Assembly (NCBI GenBank): GCA_036435485.1
Contig: CM071600.1
Location: forward strand, 61,687,546 to 61,751,545
Reading direction: 5' to 3'
DNA: 64,000 nucleotides
DNA from: Saposhnikovia divaricata
Lineage: Eukaryota > Streptophyta > Magnoliopsida > Apiales > Apiaceae
The notes below the pieces were generated by a model. That model saw only the letters and a list, made by a program, of their open reading frames with translations. It had not been told where the DNA came from and searched no databases. Position 1 is the first letter of the stretch. Each line of letters opens with the position of its first letter. Below, one piece after another: positions 48,139 to 59,944 of the stretch. The translations under genes and the position numbers were made by a program.

Positions 48139-48965
48139 ATGGTAAGCTTCGATTCACATCTTCATTAAACAAAACATATACACACAACATCTTTGTATCT
48201 ATCTATTTGATATAATTAATTAATTTGTATGTAATTTCAGACGGGTGGTCACAACAAGCACGGCGAAGCACCTGCTGAAGGAACAAACAATGGCGTTGCT
48301 CGTGCAATTAGAGAACCACGCGGACCAGCTGGGCCAATAGCTGGTCTTCGATTCATTGCTAAGGGTGCTGGTATAGGGATATCTGATCCTTTGTTTCGGT
48401 ACTCTACACCAAAAGAGGTAGAGAATCTGTCCAGTTGGTATATGTAAGGTAATACTTTTCACAACGTAATTTTATTTATTTTCCATGTATGTTAACAGGT
48501 GAAGACATTTCATCAACATGTGGTTCCTGTCATTTGAGCTGTAAAACCCGGATCTTTGTAACTAGTATCCTCATTCCACATGTTCTTAAATCTTGTTATT
48601 AAATCTCTATTGCTTCAGAACATAAATGCACATATTAATTCGATTGTACATGAGTGTGACAAATTTGTTGAAGCTTAACAAATGCACAGAGATTCCGAAC
48701 TTTCAAGAAGTAATTGTCATGGCATCTATTTGCGATGCTTGTGGTCACCTCAATTCTGAGGTTTGCATGTTTAATTTTTTTTTCTTTTTTGCCAGTTGCT
48801 GGGAACTGGTTTTGTGTCACCTATGAGAGTATATTTTGTCTTTGTATCTTAGATGTAATTTTAAAATTTTTACAGTTGAACGCTAATGAAATTATTCCTG
48901 CAATGGGGAAGAAAGTTATAGTTTCTGTGAAAAACATCAGAGATCTAAGCCATGATGTAATTAAG
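48139..48965 (+). pseudogene. ZPR1-like zinc-finger protein, truncated pseudogene
   Basis: Exon-like pieces with good splice sites lie at 48139-48141, 48241-48417, 48499-48564, 48690-48760 and 48876-48965. They cover the linker (LFRYSTPKE) and the second ZPR1 domain: STCGSCHLSCKTRIFVT, then IPNFQEVIVMASICDACG, then NIRDLSHDVIK. The two CxxC pairs form the ZPR1 C4 zinc finger. ZPR1 binds translation factor eEF1A in other eukaryotes. The first ZPR1 domain and the C-terminal half are missing. A base is lost at the start of the third piece (about 48,511), so the exon 2 frame runs to a stop. It is non-functional as read. Confidence 0.78.
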
Positions 48966-49822
48966 GTATATATCAACTCACTTTTTTTTATGTGCTTGTA
49001 TATTAAAATGGAACAAGGCGAAGAACCCATCTTTGTTTTAGTTGTTGAATCTCTCTTAATTGGTTAGTGTTTGATATCCCTAAGGACCCGAACTCATTAC
49101 AATAGAACCTATAGCATATCTGGTTAACAAAAGGTTCCTTTCAAGTGGCTAGAATCCTTAAATTTCCAATTTATTTCACCAGGCGAATATTAATTTAGAT
49201 ATAGGCTTGCTACATTTTTAAGCTACTGGGGGTGCTCAAGTATCCTCCGGATTGAGAAATCACCTATCTCAGTTCATTTTCTTATTTGGAAGATACTCAG
49301 TTTAACATTGTATCGTTTCTGGGCTCTAGTGGAATTTAAGTGTTGGAACGATATTTAAGTACTACTACTGCAAAGAGGATTTTACCCTTGATATAAATCG
49401 CTTGTTAAACCATGTGAATTCCGTGAAAGTATGATTCTCCAAATTCATGGGTTAATAGTTTTATGAACTGTTGTTGCTTGAAAAATTGGTGAAAGATTCC
49501 AGTGAAATGGAATGGATCTGTGAATTAAATAAACTTTGAGAATTTGTGATCTCTCCCAATCATATTAAGTTTTGATCCCCTTCTATTGGTTCCTTCTAAA
49601 TTAAATTTGATTATCAAACGATTCTGATAGGGATCAGCTGTCATTATCTTTTTAATTATTGTATTGTGTGTCAATTATTGTATCTTTAATTATTGTATTG
49701 TGTGTAATTATTGTATTGAGTGGTGCCCTTGTTTTAAGGCATTATTAGTTTACTTTCCAGCTTTGTGTGTAGCCCACTACAGCTGATTAATTCAGCTATA
49801 TATGCTGAGTTTTATCAACCAT
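48966..49822. other. AT-rich DNA, no further ZPR1 exons
   Basis: Searched for the next ZPR1 exon without success. It contains a small AATTATTGTATTGTGTGT tandem near 49,655-49,715 and nothing else recognised. Confidence 0.5.
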
Positions 49823-52236
49823 TGTAGGGGACTTGATATACATAAATTCTTGAGAATAATATTAACATTATTCTTGGGATATTGTATAACTCTTTGCTTG
49901 ATTTTCTGTAATTGTAATCTTCTCTTAATACAAGTGTTTGTTACATATTGTCCTACATCAAATTGGTATCAAAGCCAAAATTATTGGTTTTGCTGTTAAG
50001 AATCATATTCACTGTTCATCCAACGGAGTTGTTCACCACTGCCACCAGAATCAACCCAATACCGCTGCCGGAACTGCTACTGCTACTCATCGTTGTGACT
50101 GTTCACCACCTCCAGTACTGTTTACTGCCTGGAAACTACTGTTCATCGACCTAAGCACTATTCATCGACGTAAGCACTATTCATCGACGTGGTCACTGTT
50201 CACCAGAGCCCTAACTCTAGTCAGCCACCATCCCTCACATCAATCACCACCACCACAACACCGCTGTACCCACCAGAAAACACCGAACCGACCCAAATCC
50301 TTAACCTTAATTGCAATTCAGATCAATTACAAGCTGTTGCTACTGGTTTGGAGGTGGCTAAGGATCAGAAGTACGAAGAAGAAGACGCACCTGCCAGAGT
50401 TGCTGTTGTTGTCGCCAGATTCTCGACGAAATCACTACTGGAGCTGCTACAACTTGCTGTTCAGTTCTTCCATCACAAAAGTTGTGCTCTTTCCGGAACA
50501 TCTCCATTTACTTATTTGCTGTTTGTGCGAAAGACAAAGGGGGTAACACTGACCCATACACTTATATATATATATATGCACTATCTATATATTTATATAT
50601 TGTCCACGGTTTGCTTTAGTCAACCTATGCCTTTTAGTCACCAAACTTTACCCCAACATACCCCTTATTCCCTAATATCATTTTACCTACTTTTATTTAA
50701 GTATTAGTTGGTTCACTTAAAAAAAAGATTTTCTGTTTAAAAAAAATAAAAAAAAAATCTATTTTAAATATTAGGACCATTCCCCATATTATTAGATTAT
50801 TTAATTCGTAGTAGAAGTAATTAATTCTCTTAGCTAATTCGTGTGGAGTTGTTTTCTTAGTTGCATTATTATTCCATCTTAGTTGCATATTATCTGTCAT
50901 TTTTATTATTTTCTCTCGAGATTAATGATAATATCTGTAGTCGAATCATGATTTAGTTGTTAATTAATTTCTATCATATCTCGGCTTTGCATTTAAAATA
51001 ATCATGGTAGGAACACGTAACGGTACCAACACTACCCCTGACCCACCTACTGAGCCGACTATGGCTCAGCTTATGGAGAGCATTAATAATCTTACTCGGG
51101 TAATGAACACTGAGTTGGGTGAGGTACATGAGAGGATAGACGCTTTAGAGGTTAGGAGGCCTGTCATCAATGTGGAGGATAGAGACGAAGAGGCTGTCGT
51201 TCAACCTCAACGTCAAGAGCGAGGGGCAAGGGGAGGACGTGGTGGAGAACCTAGGGTAGACTTGTATGATTACGAGGAGGAGGGTTACCGTAATTACAGG
51301 GACCATAATAGGTTTGACCAGAGGCAAAATGATGTGTCGAAGATTAAGGTAGATGCCCCAGAGTTTGACGGGAGATTTGACCCTAATGCGTTCTCTGACT
51401 GGTTAGCCAGCATGGAGAAGTTCTTTGATTGACATGATATGGATGATGGGCGTAGGGTTAGATTCGCGAAGATGAAGCTTGTGAAGCAAGCTAACATTTT
51501 CTGGAGTAGTGTTGAGAGAGATCTAAAGCGCGTGGGAGAACCGCCTATTAGGCATTGGACCGAGATGAAGATGCGCCTGTCTCGATACTACCTACCGAGG
51601 GGGCATAAGGATAGATTGATGGAGCAGTTTGATAACCTCTATCAGGGTACCATGCATGTTGCTGAGTACATCAGCAAATTTAGGGAGCTTGTCCACAGAT
51701 GCGATCTGAAGGAGGAGGCTCGTATGACCCTCATTAAGTTTCACAACAAACTGCGTCCACAGATCAAGCAACATGTGCTTATTAATCAGATGAACACCTT
51801 AGAGGACATTTTTCAAGTTGCACTAGAGCATGAGTATCGGTTGAAGGACAACTTTCAGCGGAGGAGTTCTTCATATCAGAGTCAGCCATTGAGTCGAGTT
51901 ATACCCCAGAGTCGGACAGTTTCTGCCTTTCAGGGGACGTCTAGGGCTAGTAACACTGTGAGTACCTCCACGAAACAATCCGTAGGTACTTCCACCATGA
52001 AGTGTTTTTACTGTCATGAACCAGGGCATAGGTCATTTGAGTGCCCGAAGAAGAAGAGCATGAACTTTATTGGTGGAGTTATAGAAGGAGAGGTAGAGGA
52101 TGACATCCCTATAGATGATGAGTTGTATAATCCTCATGACCCATTGGACGATGAGGCTGAGCAAAGCCTGCAGCAGGTAGACCGTCAATTGGGTGTCATG
52201 CGATGCATGTATAGTCAAGTGAGGGAGGACGATTGG
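49823..52236 (+). mobile_element. Element E: Ty3/gypsy 5' part, interrupted by Athila B
   Basis: A primer site TGGTATCAAAGCC (49,964-49,976) complements initiator tRNA-Met. It is preceded by CCTACA (to 49,957). A TGTAGG at 49,823 would give an unusually short 135-bp LTR with inverted tips; a longer LTR is possible. A long leader (to 51,003) includes TTCATCGACGT direct repeats. The gag follows and is cut by element B at 52,237; the remainder lies beyond the window. Leader ORFs are not considered genes. Confidence 0.65.
51004..52236 (+). pseudogene. Element E gag (Ty3/gypsy), one stop, truncated by insertion
   Basis: Starts MVGTRNGTNTT. A coiled-coil-like N-terminus (TMAQLMESINNLTRVM) is followed by a basic/Gly/Arg region. 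The gag domain reads FDGRFDPNAFSDWL, VRFAKMKLVKQA, SRYYLPRGH and EYISKFRELVHRC. The CCHC zinc knuckle is CFYCHEPGHRSFEC. A TGA at 51,430-51,432 lies where a Trp is expected (FFD-stop-HDM). The open frame then runs to 52,236, where the first TGA is the tip of the element B LTR. The gag resembles chromovirus-type gypsy elements and is clearly unlike the Athila gag. Confidence 0.85.
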
Positions 52237-53839
52237 TGATAAGTGGATTTTTATCCATTTGGATCGTTCTATTTTGGCTTGAATTGATCGCTTAATTCTC
52301 GAGTATTTGTGTGGTTTAACGTGTTTTGTGGAGTTTGTGCAGGAATTAAGTTTTTGCAGGTATTTATGGTGTTTTGTAACTTTTGGAACAGAAGTGGTTG
52401 TGGTGTAAAACGGCGCGCAAGGAATCATTTTACAACAGAAATTCTGCAGACAGTATTAGAGGAGCACGACCGCGCTATATTTGTACTAGAGAGGAGCGCG
52501 ACCGCGCTAGGCAGAATTGACAGGATTGGGAGAGCGCGACCGCGCTACATTCACACTATAGAACAGCACGACTGCGCTATGGTGAAACTGGGCCGCCAGA
52601 AACTTTTTAATTTCAGATTTTAAAGAGGAATGTTGGCGTTTTCTTCTCCTAATCGACATGGAAATAATCTTGGATGGTGGGAATAGTCCAGAAGCCTTAT
52701 TTGACAAGGGAATTTCCAATCTATATCATATTTAAAGATGGAATTTGTCAAATTCAATTCCTACTCAAGAATGGCAATTGCTTGGAGAAGAGGCAATATT
52801 GAGCTATAAATACACATGCTGGGAGGTCAGATTTACACACACCTAGACACCAGAGATCAGATTACTTCACATTACATACACACTTTTTAGCACGAGATTG
52901 AGAAGCCAAGGCGAGGATCGTGACAACAAGAAGATCTAGACATAGTTTTCTTGTATTCTTACTAGGCGTATCTTTTGGATGCTTGATCATTATTCGACTT
53001 TGTTCTATAACTTTGTTATCATTGATTTATTCATCATTATTCTCTTCATCTTTATCATGTTTTCATCAAACCCCATGATGACGAACGGTTCGATTATGAA
53101 CTAATCGCCGTCATGGGGTCCTAACGGATTTACTTACGGAATTTAGATGTTGATTGCCTAACTTGATATATGTGTGGTGAATTTGCGATATCCTTGCATG
53201 GTTGTATTTAATTCATATAGATGCGTAGCTAACATCTATCCTGTTAATCTTTAGTGAAGCGACAGTGAATCTTTAGATTTAGAACTTGCCATGCTAGCAT
53301 AAGTCCATGAATATTATTCATGTTTGTGGTGTGTTTCTAACCGTCTCATACTACCTTATGTAATCTTATGGATACTTGATCTTCAACCATTATGTTTTCA
53401 AATTCTATAGACATATAGGGTCTAAGCATAATTGGTGCCTGCATGATTTCTATCTTTTGTGGATATTATGTAGATTGGTGTGCGTGTACTGAAAGGTAAC
53501 GTATACTTATTTCGTGTTGTCCGATTAGTTATCGTAACCACCACATGTGTTGATAAAAGGGCATGATCTCTAAAGGAAGTTTGTATTGAAGTTAGGATCC
53601 CATGTTTTCCATCTCATAAGTAATTTGAAATCACTTAGTTAATTAATTTAGTTGTTAATTAATTCTTATTAGTTAATTTAGATAATCAAAACCAATTTGT
53701 CCATTGTCTTAGCATTGAACGATAATCATACATTGATGCTTAGGTACAAGAACTAAATTATACAATCTTTGTGGGAACGAACTCTACTTCATTCTATATT
53801 ACTTGTGAACACGTGCGCTTGCGTGATTTTTTGCTAACA
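52237..53839 (+). repeat. Athila B 5' LTR
   Basis: 1603 bp, TGATAAGTGG...GCTAACA. It contains four near-palindromic CG-rich motifs of type AGCGCGACCGCGCT starting at 52,463, 52,494, 52,533 and 52,565. A TATA-like GAGCTATAAATACACA lies at about 52,800-52,815. Confidence 0.95.
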
Positions 53840-53845
53840 AGTTTT

Positions 53846-53863
53846 TGGCGCCGCTGCCGGGGA
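53846..53863 (+). other. Athila B primer binding site (tRNA-Asp type)
   Basis: TGGCGCCGCTGCCGGGGA, 6 nt after the LTR, identical to that of element A. Confidence 0.92.
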
Positions 53864-53971
53864 TTTGTTATAGTTTATGTGCTTGACATCAGTGGTCGTT
53901 AAAGTTCATTGACTCGGATCGGTTACTAATAGTTTTTGTGTTGTTTTGTGTTTTCAGGTACTTGAGCGTGT

Positions 53972-54946
53972 ATGCGAACGCGTTCTCAACCGAATAAGGA
54001 GAAGTTGGAAAATAAAGAAGAAACAGAAACAGAAGTTCCAATGATTCAAGTTGTAGAAGATATGGGAGAACCAGCAGCAGCAACTAAGGCTCTTAAGGAT
54101 TTCTCGCAGCCAAAGATCAATGACATTGCATCGAGTATTGTCAGACCAGCAATCGCAGCCAATACCTTCGAGATCAAGCCTAGCACTATACAGATGGTCC
54201 AGAACTCAGTTGAGTTTGGGGGTGCTCCTACCGAAGATCCCAACATGCATATTCGGGATTTCATAGAGATCTGTGATACCTTCAGAACCAACGGGGTGTC
54301 TGAGGATGCTGTTAAGTTAAGGCTATTTCCATTCTCTCTGAGGGACAAGGCTAAGAGTTGGTTGCACTCTTTACCAGTAGGTTCTATCACTACATGGGAA
54401 GATCTTGCGCAGAAATTTCTTACCAAATTTTTTCCCATGGCAAAGACAGCAGCTATCAGGAATGCTATCACTCAGTTTTCACAACAGTATGGAGAATCTC
54501 TATGCGAGGCTTGGGAGAGATATAAGGAGATGCTAAGGAAGTGTCCACATCATGGGATGCCTGATTGGATGATAATCAACTATTTTTATAATGGGTTGGG
54601 TGCACAGTCGAGACCCATGCTAGATGTTGCATCAGGTGGAGCTTTGTGGGCCAAGAGTTATGAAGAAGCTTATGAATTGATCGAGATGATGGCTGCTAAT
54701 GAATATCAGAGTCCTACAGGGAGGTTATCTCAAGGCAAGGTAGCAGGTGTTCTTGAAATTGATACAGCTACAGCCATTGCAGCTCAGTTGAAGGCCTTGT
54801 CAATGAAGGTCGATTCTTTGGCTAACATGGGAGTTCAGCAGGTAGCTAGTGTTTGTGAGTTGTGTGCGGGCGCACATGATACAACTCAATGTGCCATATC
54901 TTCTGAATCATCACAATTTGTGAGTAACTTCCAGAGGCCACAATAG
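53972..54946 (+). pseudogene. Athila B gag, interrupted by one stop
   Basis: Starts MRTRSQPNKEK, which fixes the start because element A shares it. The capsid blocks KLRLFPFSLRDKAKSW and CPHHGMPDW are followed by knuckle-like CELCAGAHDTTQC. It is stopped by TAG at 54,944-54,946, and the same frame continues directly into the Gln-rich linker and protease. Confidence 0.9.
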
Positions 54947-57900
54947 CCAGTTCCAGCCACCTATCACCCGAATAACCGCAACCATCCAAATTTCAGCTGG
55001 AGTAACAATCAAGGTGGTAATCAGCAGCAACAGCAATTCGGAGCTAGGCAATTCAATCAAGGATTTCAGCAGCAGTACCAGCCCAGACAACAGTTTCAGC
55101 CTCCAGGTTTTCAGCAACAATCTCAGGGGAATGTTGGTCAATCTTCTAATGAAAAAGCTGAACTTGAGGAGTTGAGGATGATAGTAAAAAGTCAGGGGGC
55201 ATCTATGAAGATCATGGAAAGTCAGATCGGGCAGCTTGCTAGTGCTCTGTTGAACAGACCATCTGGAGTTCTTCTGAGTGACACTGAAGCCAATCCAGGC
55301 AAGAGGGAAACCAAAGAGCATGTCAAATCAGTTACTTTGAGATCGGGTAAGGTGACTGGCAATCAGAATTCAGCCATTGAGGAAGAAGAAGAAGTTCAAG
55401 AGCAACATGTGGCACCTACTGCAGATAAGGAACAAATCCAGACTGACAGAGTAGCTGAGCAGTTAGTTAGTGAGGTGGAGAATCCTAAAAATTCTGCTAA
55501 GGAAGTTTCTCCAGAGCAGTCGACAGAGAACGTGAAAATCTATCCTCCTCCTCCATATCCAGGCAGATTGAAGAAGCAGAAGAATGACAGACAGTTTGGC
55601 AAGTTTCTCGAGGTATTCAAAAAGCTTCAAATCAATATCCCTTTTGCTGAAGCATTAGAGCAGATGCCGAGTTATGCAAGGTTTATGAAGGGTATTCTCT
55701 TAAAGAAGTTGAAACTTGAAGAATTGGATACAGTAGCATTAACAGAATAGTGCAGTGCCATTTTACAGCAGAAGTTACCACCGAAGCTAAAGGATCCAGG
55801 CAGTTTCACTATTCCGTGCACCATTGGGAATTTGTCTTTCAGCAAGTGTTTGTGTGATTTGGGTGCCAGTATCAATCTCATGCCGTTGTCAGTTTTCATG
55901 CAGCTTGGTCTTCCAGATCCTAAACCTACCAACATCTCTCTACAGCTAGCTGATCGTTCTATTACATACCCGAGGGGTATAGTTGAGGATGTTTTGGTCA
56001 AGGTTGATAAGCTCATCTTTCCAGCAGATTTTGTGATTCTTGACTTTGAAGAAGATAAGAAGATTCCTATCATCTTAGGACGGCCTTTTCTAGCTACGGG
56101 CCGTACTTTGATAGATGTTCAGAAGGGGGAGCTCATGATGCGGGTGCAGGATCAGGATGTTACCTTCAATGTTTTCAATGCAATGAAGCTACCTTCAGAT
56201 GATGAGGAATGTTGTCAGGTGGACTTGGTGGAGTCGTCAGTGAAGTTGAACTTTGATCAGTTACTGTTAGCTGATCCATTAGAGAGAGCTTTGCTAGGAG
56301 AGTCTGTAGTTGAAGATGAAGAAAGAGAAGAGCAAATTCAGCAGTTAAGGGCAATTCCGTGGAGAAAGAGTTTTGAAGTACCAGTTGAGTCACTTGGGCT
56401 TGAGGAGCTTAAGAAGTCACAGAGTCGTCTCAAACCATCTATTGAGGAAGCTCCTACACTTAAGCTTAAACAGCTACCAGAGCACTTGAGGTATGCCTTT
56501 TTGGGTGAAGCATCTACTTTGCCTGTTATCATTGCCACTAACTTGACAGATAGTGAAGAGGAGAAGCTCTTGAGGATATTGAGACAGTTTAAGACAGCTA
56601 TTGGATGGACTATAGCAGATATCAAAGGAATCAGTCCTTCGTATTACATGCACAAAATTCTGCTAGAGGAGAATTGCAAGCCTACTGTGGAGCATCAGCG
56701 TCGTCTCAATCCTATTATGAAGGAAGTGGTGAAGAAAGAGATCTTGAAGTGGCTTGATGCTGGTATTATCTACCCTATCTCAGACAGTTCTTGGGTGAGT
56801 CCAGTACAGTGTGCCGAAGAAGGGAGGTATGACAGTTGTTGCTAATGAGAAGAATGAGCTCATCCCTACACGTACCGTTACAGGGTGGAGAGTTTGCATG
56901 GACTATCGCAAGTTGAACAAAGCCACGAGAAAAGACCACTTTCCTCTTCCGTTTGTTGATCAGATGTTAGACAGGTTGGCAGGCCACGAGTACTATTGTC
57001 TTCTTGATGGATATTCTGGATATAATCAGATTTGCATTGCACCTGAGGATCAAGAGAAGACTACATTCACATGTCCCTTTGGCACCTTTGCATTCAGACG
57101 AGTTCCGTTCGGATTGTGTGGCGCTCCAGCCACTTTTCAGAGGTGTATGATGGCTATCTTTTCAGACATGATTGGTATCAATGTGGAAGTTTTCATGGAT
57201 GAATTCTCAATATTTGGTTCTTCATATGACGAGTGTTTGCATAATCTTGGTCTGGTTTTGAAGAGATGTGTGGAGACTAATCTGTTGCTGAATTGGGAAA
57301 AATGTCACTTTATGGTGCAAGAAGGAATCATTCTTGGGCACAAGGTTTCTAGCAAGGGACTCGAGGTGGAAAAATCAAAAATTGACACTATTGAGAAGCT
57401 TCCTCCTCCTATCTCTGTTAAAGGCATTCGCAGCTTTCTTGGTCATGCGGGTTTTTATCGCCCGTTCATAAAATATTTCTCGAAGATCTCTAAACCCTTG
57501 TGCAATCTGTTGGAGAAAGATGTTCCTTTCAATTTTGATGAAGCTTGTCTTGATGCGTTCGAGCTTTTGAAGAAGAAATTGACTACCACACCTGTTATTA
57601 CTGCACCAGATTGGAGTGAGCCATTCGAGCTAATGTGTGATGCTAGTGACTATGTCGTTGGTGCTGTTCTTGGTCAGAGAAAGGAGAAAATATTTCATGT
57701 GGTTTACTATGCTAGTAAAACCCTTAATGACGCACAGTTGAACTACACCACCACGGAAAAAGAGCTCTTGGCTGTTGTTTATGCTTTTGAGAAGTTTCGA
57801 GCCTATTTACTTGGCACGAAAGTCATTGTCTACACAGATCATGCGGCTATCAGATACTTAATGACAAAGAAGGATTCGAATCCTAGGTTGATTCGATGGG

Positions 57901-59360
57901 TCTTATTGCTCCAGGAATTTGATATGGAGATTAAAGACAGGAAAGGAACTGAAAACCAGGTGGCAGATCATCTTTTGAGGTTGGAAGACCATGGTAAAAA
58001 TTCATAGGCTAAATCTCTGATTAATGAATCTTTTCCGGATGAGCAGCTTTTAAGGGTACAAGTGGAAGAGCCATGGTTTGCAGATTTTGTGAACTATCTT
58101 GTCAGTGACATCATCCCTCCGGATTTATCTTATGCTCAAAGGAAGAAGTTCTTACATGATGTGAAGTGGTACCGATGGGACGAGCCGTATTTGTTCAAAC
58201 AGGGTGCTGATCAGATTATTCGACGTTGCATTCCTTATAGCGAGACTGAAAGTGTGTTGCGAGATTGCCATTCCACTGTTTATGGAGGTCATTATGGTGG
58301 AGAGAAGACAGCAGCTCGTGTTCTTCAGGCAGGTTTCTTTTGGCCTACTGTTTTTATTGATGCTCATCAGTTTGTTTTGAGGTGTGATCGTTGTCAGAAA
58401 GTTGGTAATATTTCTAGGAGGAATGAGATGCCTCTTAATATGCTTCTTGAGGTAGAGATCTTTGATGTATGGGGTATTGATTTCATGGGACCCTTTGTTT
58501 CGTCTTGTAATAATCAGTACATCTTGCTAGCTGTGGACTACGTCTCTAAGTGGGTTGAGGTGAAGGCCTTACCAACCAATGATGCTAAGGTGGTGCTGAA
58601 CTTTCTTCATAAACAGGTTTTTACGCGTTTTGGAACTCCGCGAGCTATTATTATTGATGAGGGGACTCACTTTTGTAATCGTCAATTCACTGCATTGTTG
58701 GTTAAGTATAGGGTGACACATCGTGTTGCTACAGCATATCATCCCCAAACAAATGGTCAAGCGGAGGTATCTAATCGTGAAATCAAGAGAATTCTGGAAA
58801 AGGTGGTGAATCCGTCGAGGAAGGATTGGTCCTTGAAGTTAGATGAAGCTGTTTGGGCTTATAGAACAGCTTACAAAACACCTTTGGGAATGTCTCCGTA
58901 TCAGTTAGTTTTTGGAAAAGCATGTCATCTACCAGTGGAGTTGGAACATAAAGCTTTTTGGGCAATTAAGAAGTTGAATCTTGATATTAGAGCAGCTGGT
59001 GAGAAACGGTTACTGCAGTTGAATGAGTTAGAGGAGTTTTGATCTCAGGCTTATGAGAACCACAAGATTTACAAGGAGAAGGTGAAGAGGTGGCATGATA
59101 AGAGGCTGATTCCTAAGGTCTTTGTGCCTGGTCAGTTGGTTTTGTTGTTTAATTCGCGCCTCAAGCTTTTTCCTGGGAAGCTTAAGTCAAGGTGGTCAGG
59201 GTCGTTCACTGTTAAAACCGTATTTCCGCATGGAGCCGTTGAGATTTTTGAAAAGTCACCTGATTTGGCGTTCAAGGTGAATGGTCAGCGGTTGAAACAT
59301 TATTTTACAGGTGATCCAGTGGTTCGGGAAACAGATTCCGTGGATTTGGCAGAAACGTAA
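54947..59360 (+). pseudogene. Athila B protease, reverse transcriptase, RNase H, integrase (broken)
   Basis: Protease motif DLGASINLMPLS near 55,858. RT runs from about 56,600 to 57,500 and RNase H from about 57,570. The integrase zinc region (H, H, CDRC) is near 58,260-58,400, followed by the catalytic core [18 protein letters not shown] and [10 protein letters not shown]. Lesions: TAG at 55,748-55,750, a two-base loss near 56,810, TAG at 58,005-58,007 and TGA at 59,040-59,042. In addition, the RT active-site motif reads FMDE, where element A and the family have FMDD, so the second catalytic Asp is changed. The C-terminal integrase tail ([20 protein letters not shown]) ends at 59,360. Confidence 0.92.
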
Positions 59361-59454
59361 CGACCGAGCAGCAAGTCAAGCTAATGACGTTAAACGAGCG
59401 CTTCGTGGGAGGCAACCCATGTGATTTTTGTATCATTGTTGTATATTCTACTCT

Positions 59455-59540
59455 TCAAAAATATATATATATATATATATATATTGGGACAGCGCGACCG
59501 CGCTGTCTGACAGTACAAACATAGCGCGACCACGCCACTT
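59455..59540 (+). repeat. AT microsatellite and CG-rich motif pair between pol and env-position ORF
   Basis: An (AT)n run (about 59,460-59,484) is followed by two copies of the CG-rich motif, AGCGCGACCGCGCT at 59,491 and AGCGCGACCACGCC at 59,523, spaced 32 bp. The same motif is in the B LTR. The stretch from 59,361 to 59,944 is otherwise a noncoding leader. Confidence 0.85.
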
Positions 59541-59944
59541 CGATTCTGGAGGTGCAGAAGTAATTCCCGGAGCAAATTTCCAGCCCAAATTTCGATTTGA
59601 AACCCTAATCCCAGCCCAAATCCACTTCTAATCATTCTATAAATCCCCAATTTCGTGGTTAATCAGACCCTACATATAGCCCTCATTTTTTTATACACCT
59701 CTCATATACATACACATACATACACCCGTAAACCCTAAACCACGATTTTTGAGCTTCGGAATTCGTGTTCATTCATCGATTTGAGGCTTACTACGCAGTG
59801 CTACCTCTCCTACAGATTCGTTTTGGGTAATTTCTTGATTATTCTTGTTACTACGAATTGTAGTTTGTGTATTTTGGGATAATTGTTGTTAGGTTGCTGT
59901 GGGTTGCTATTTGTTTATATTTTCTGCTTGTTGGAGATTGTATA

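Noticed and set aside
50189..50707. 172-codon ORF upstream of the element E gag
   Set aside because: Thr/Pro-rich low-complexity reading in the retroelement leader, overlapping another equally long frame. No domain seen.
52463..52578. Regularly spaced CG-rich repeats resembling a CRISPR-like array
   Set aside because: Only four short degenerate motifs inside a plant LTR, with no leader or cas genes. CRISPR does not apply to nuclear DNA.
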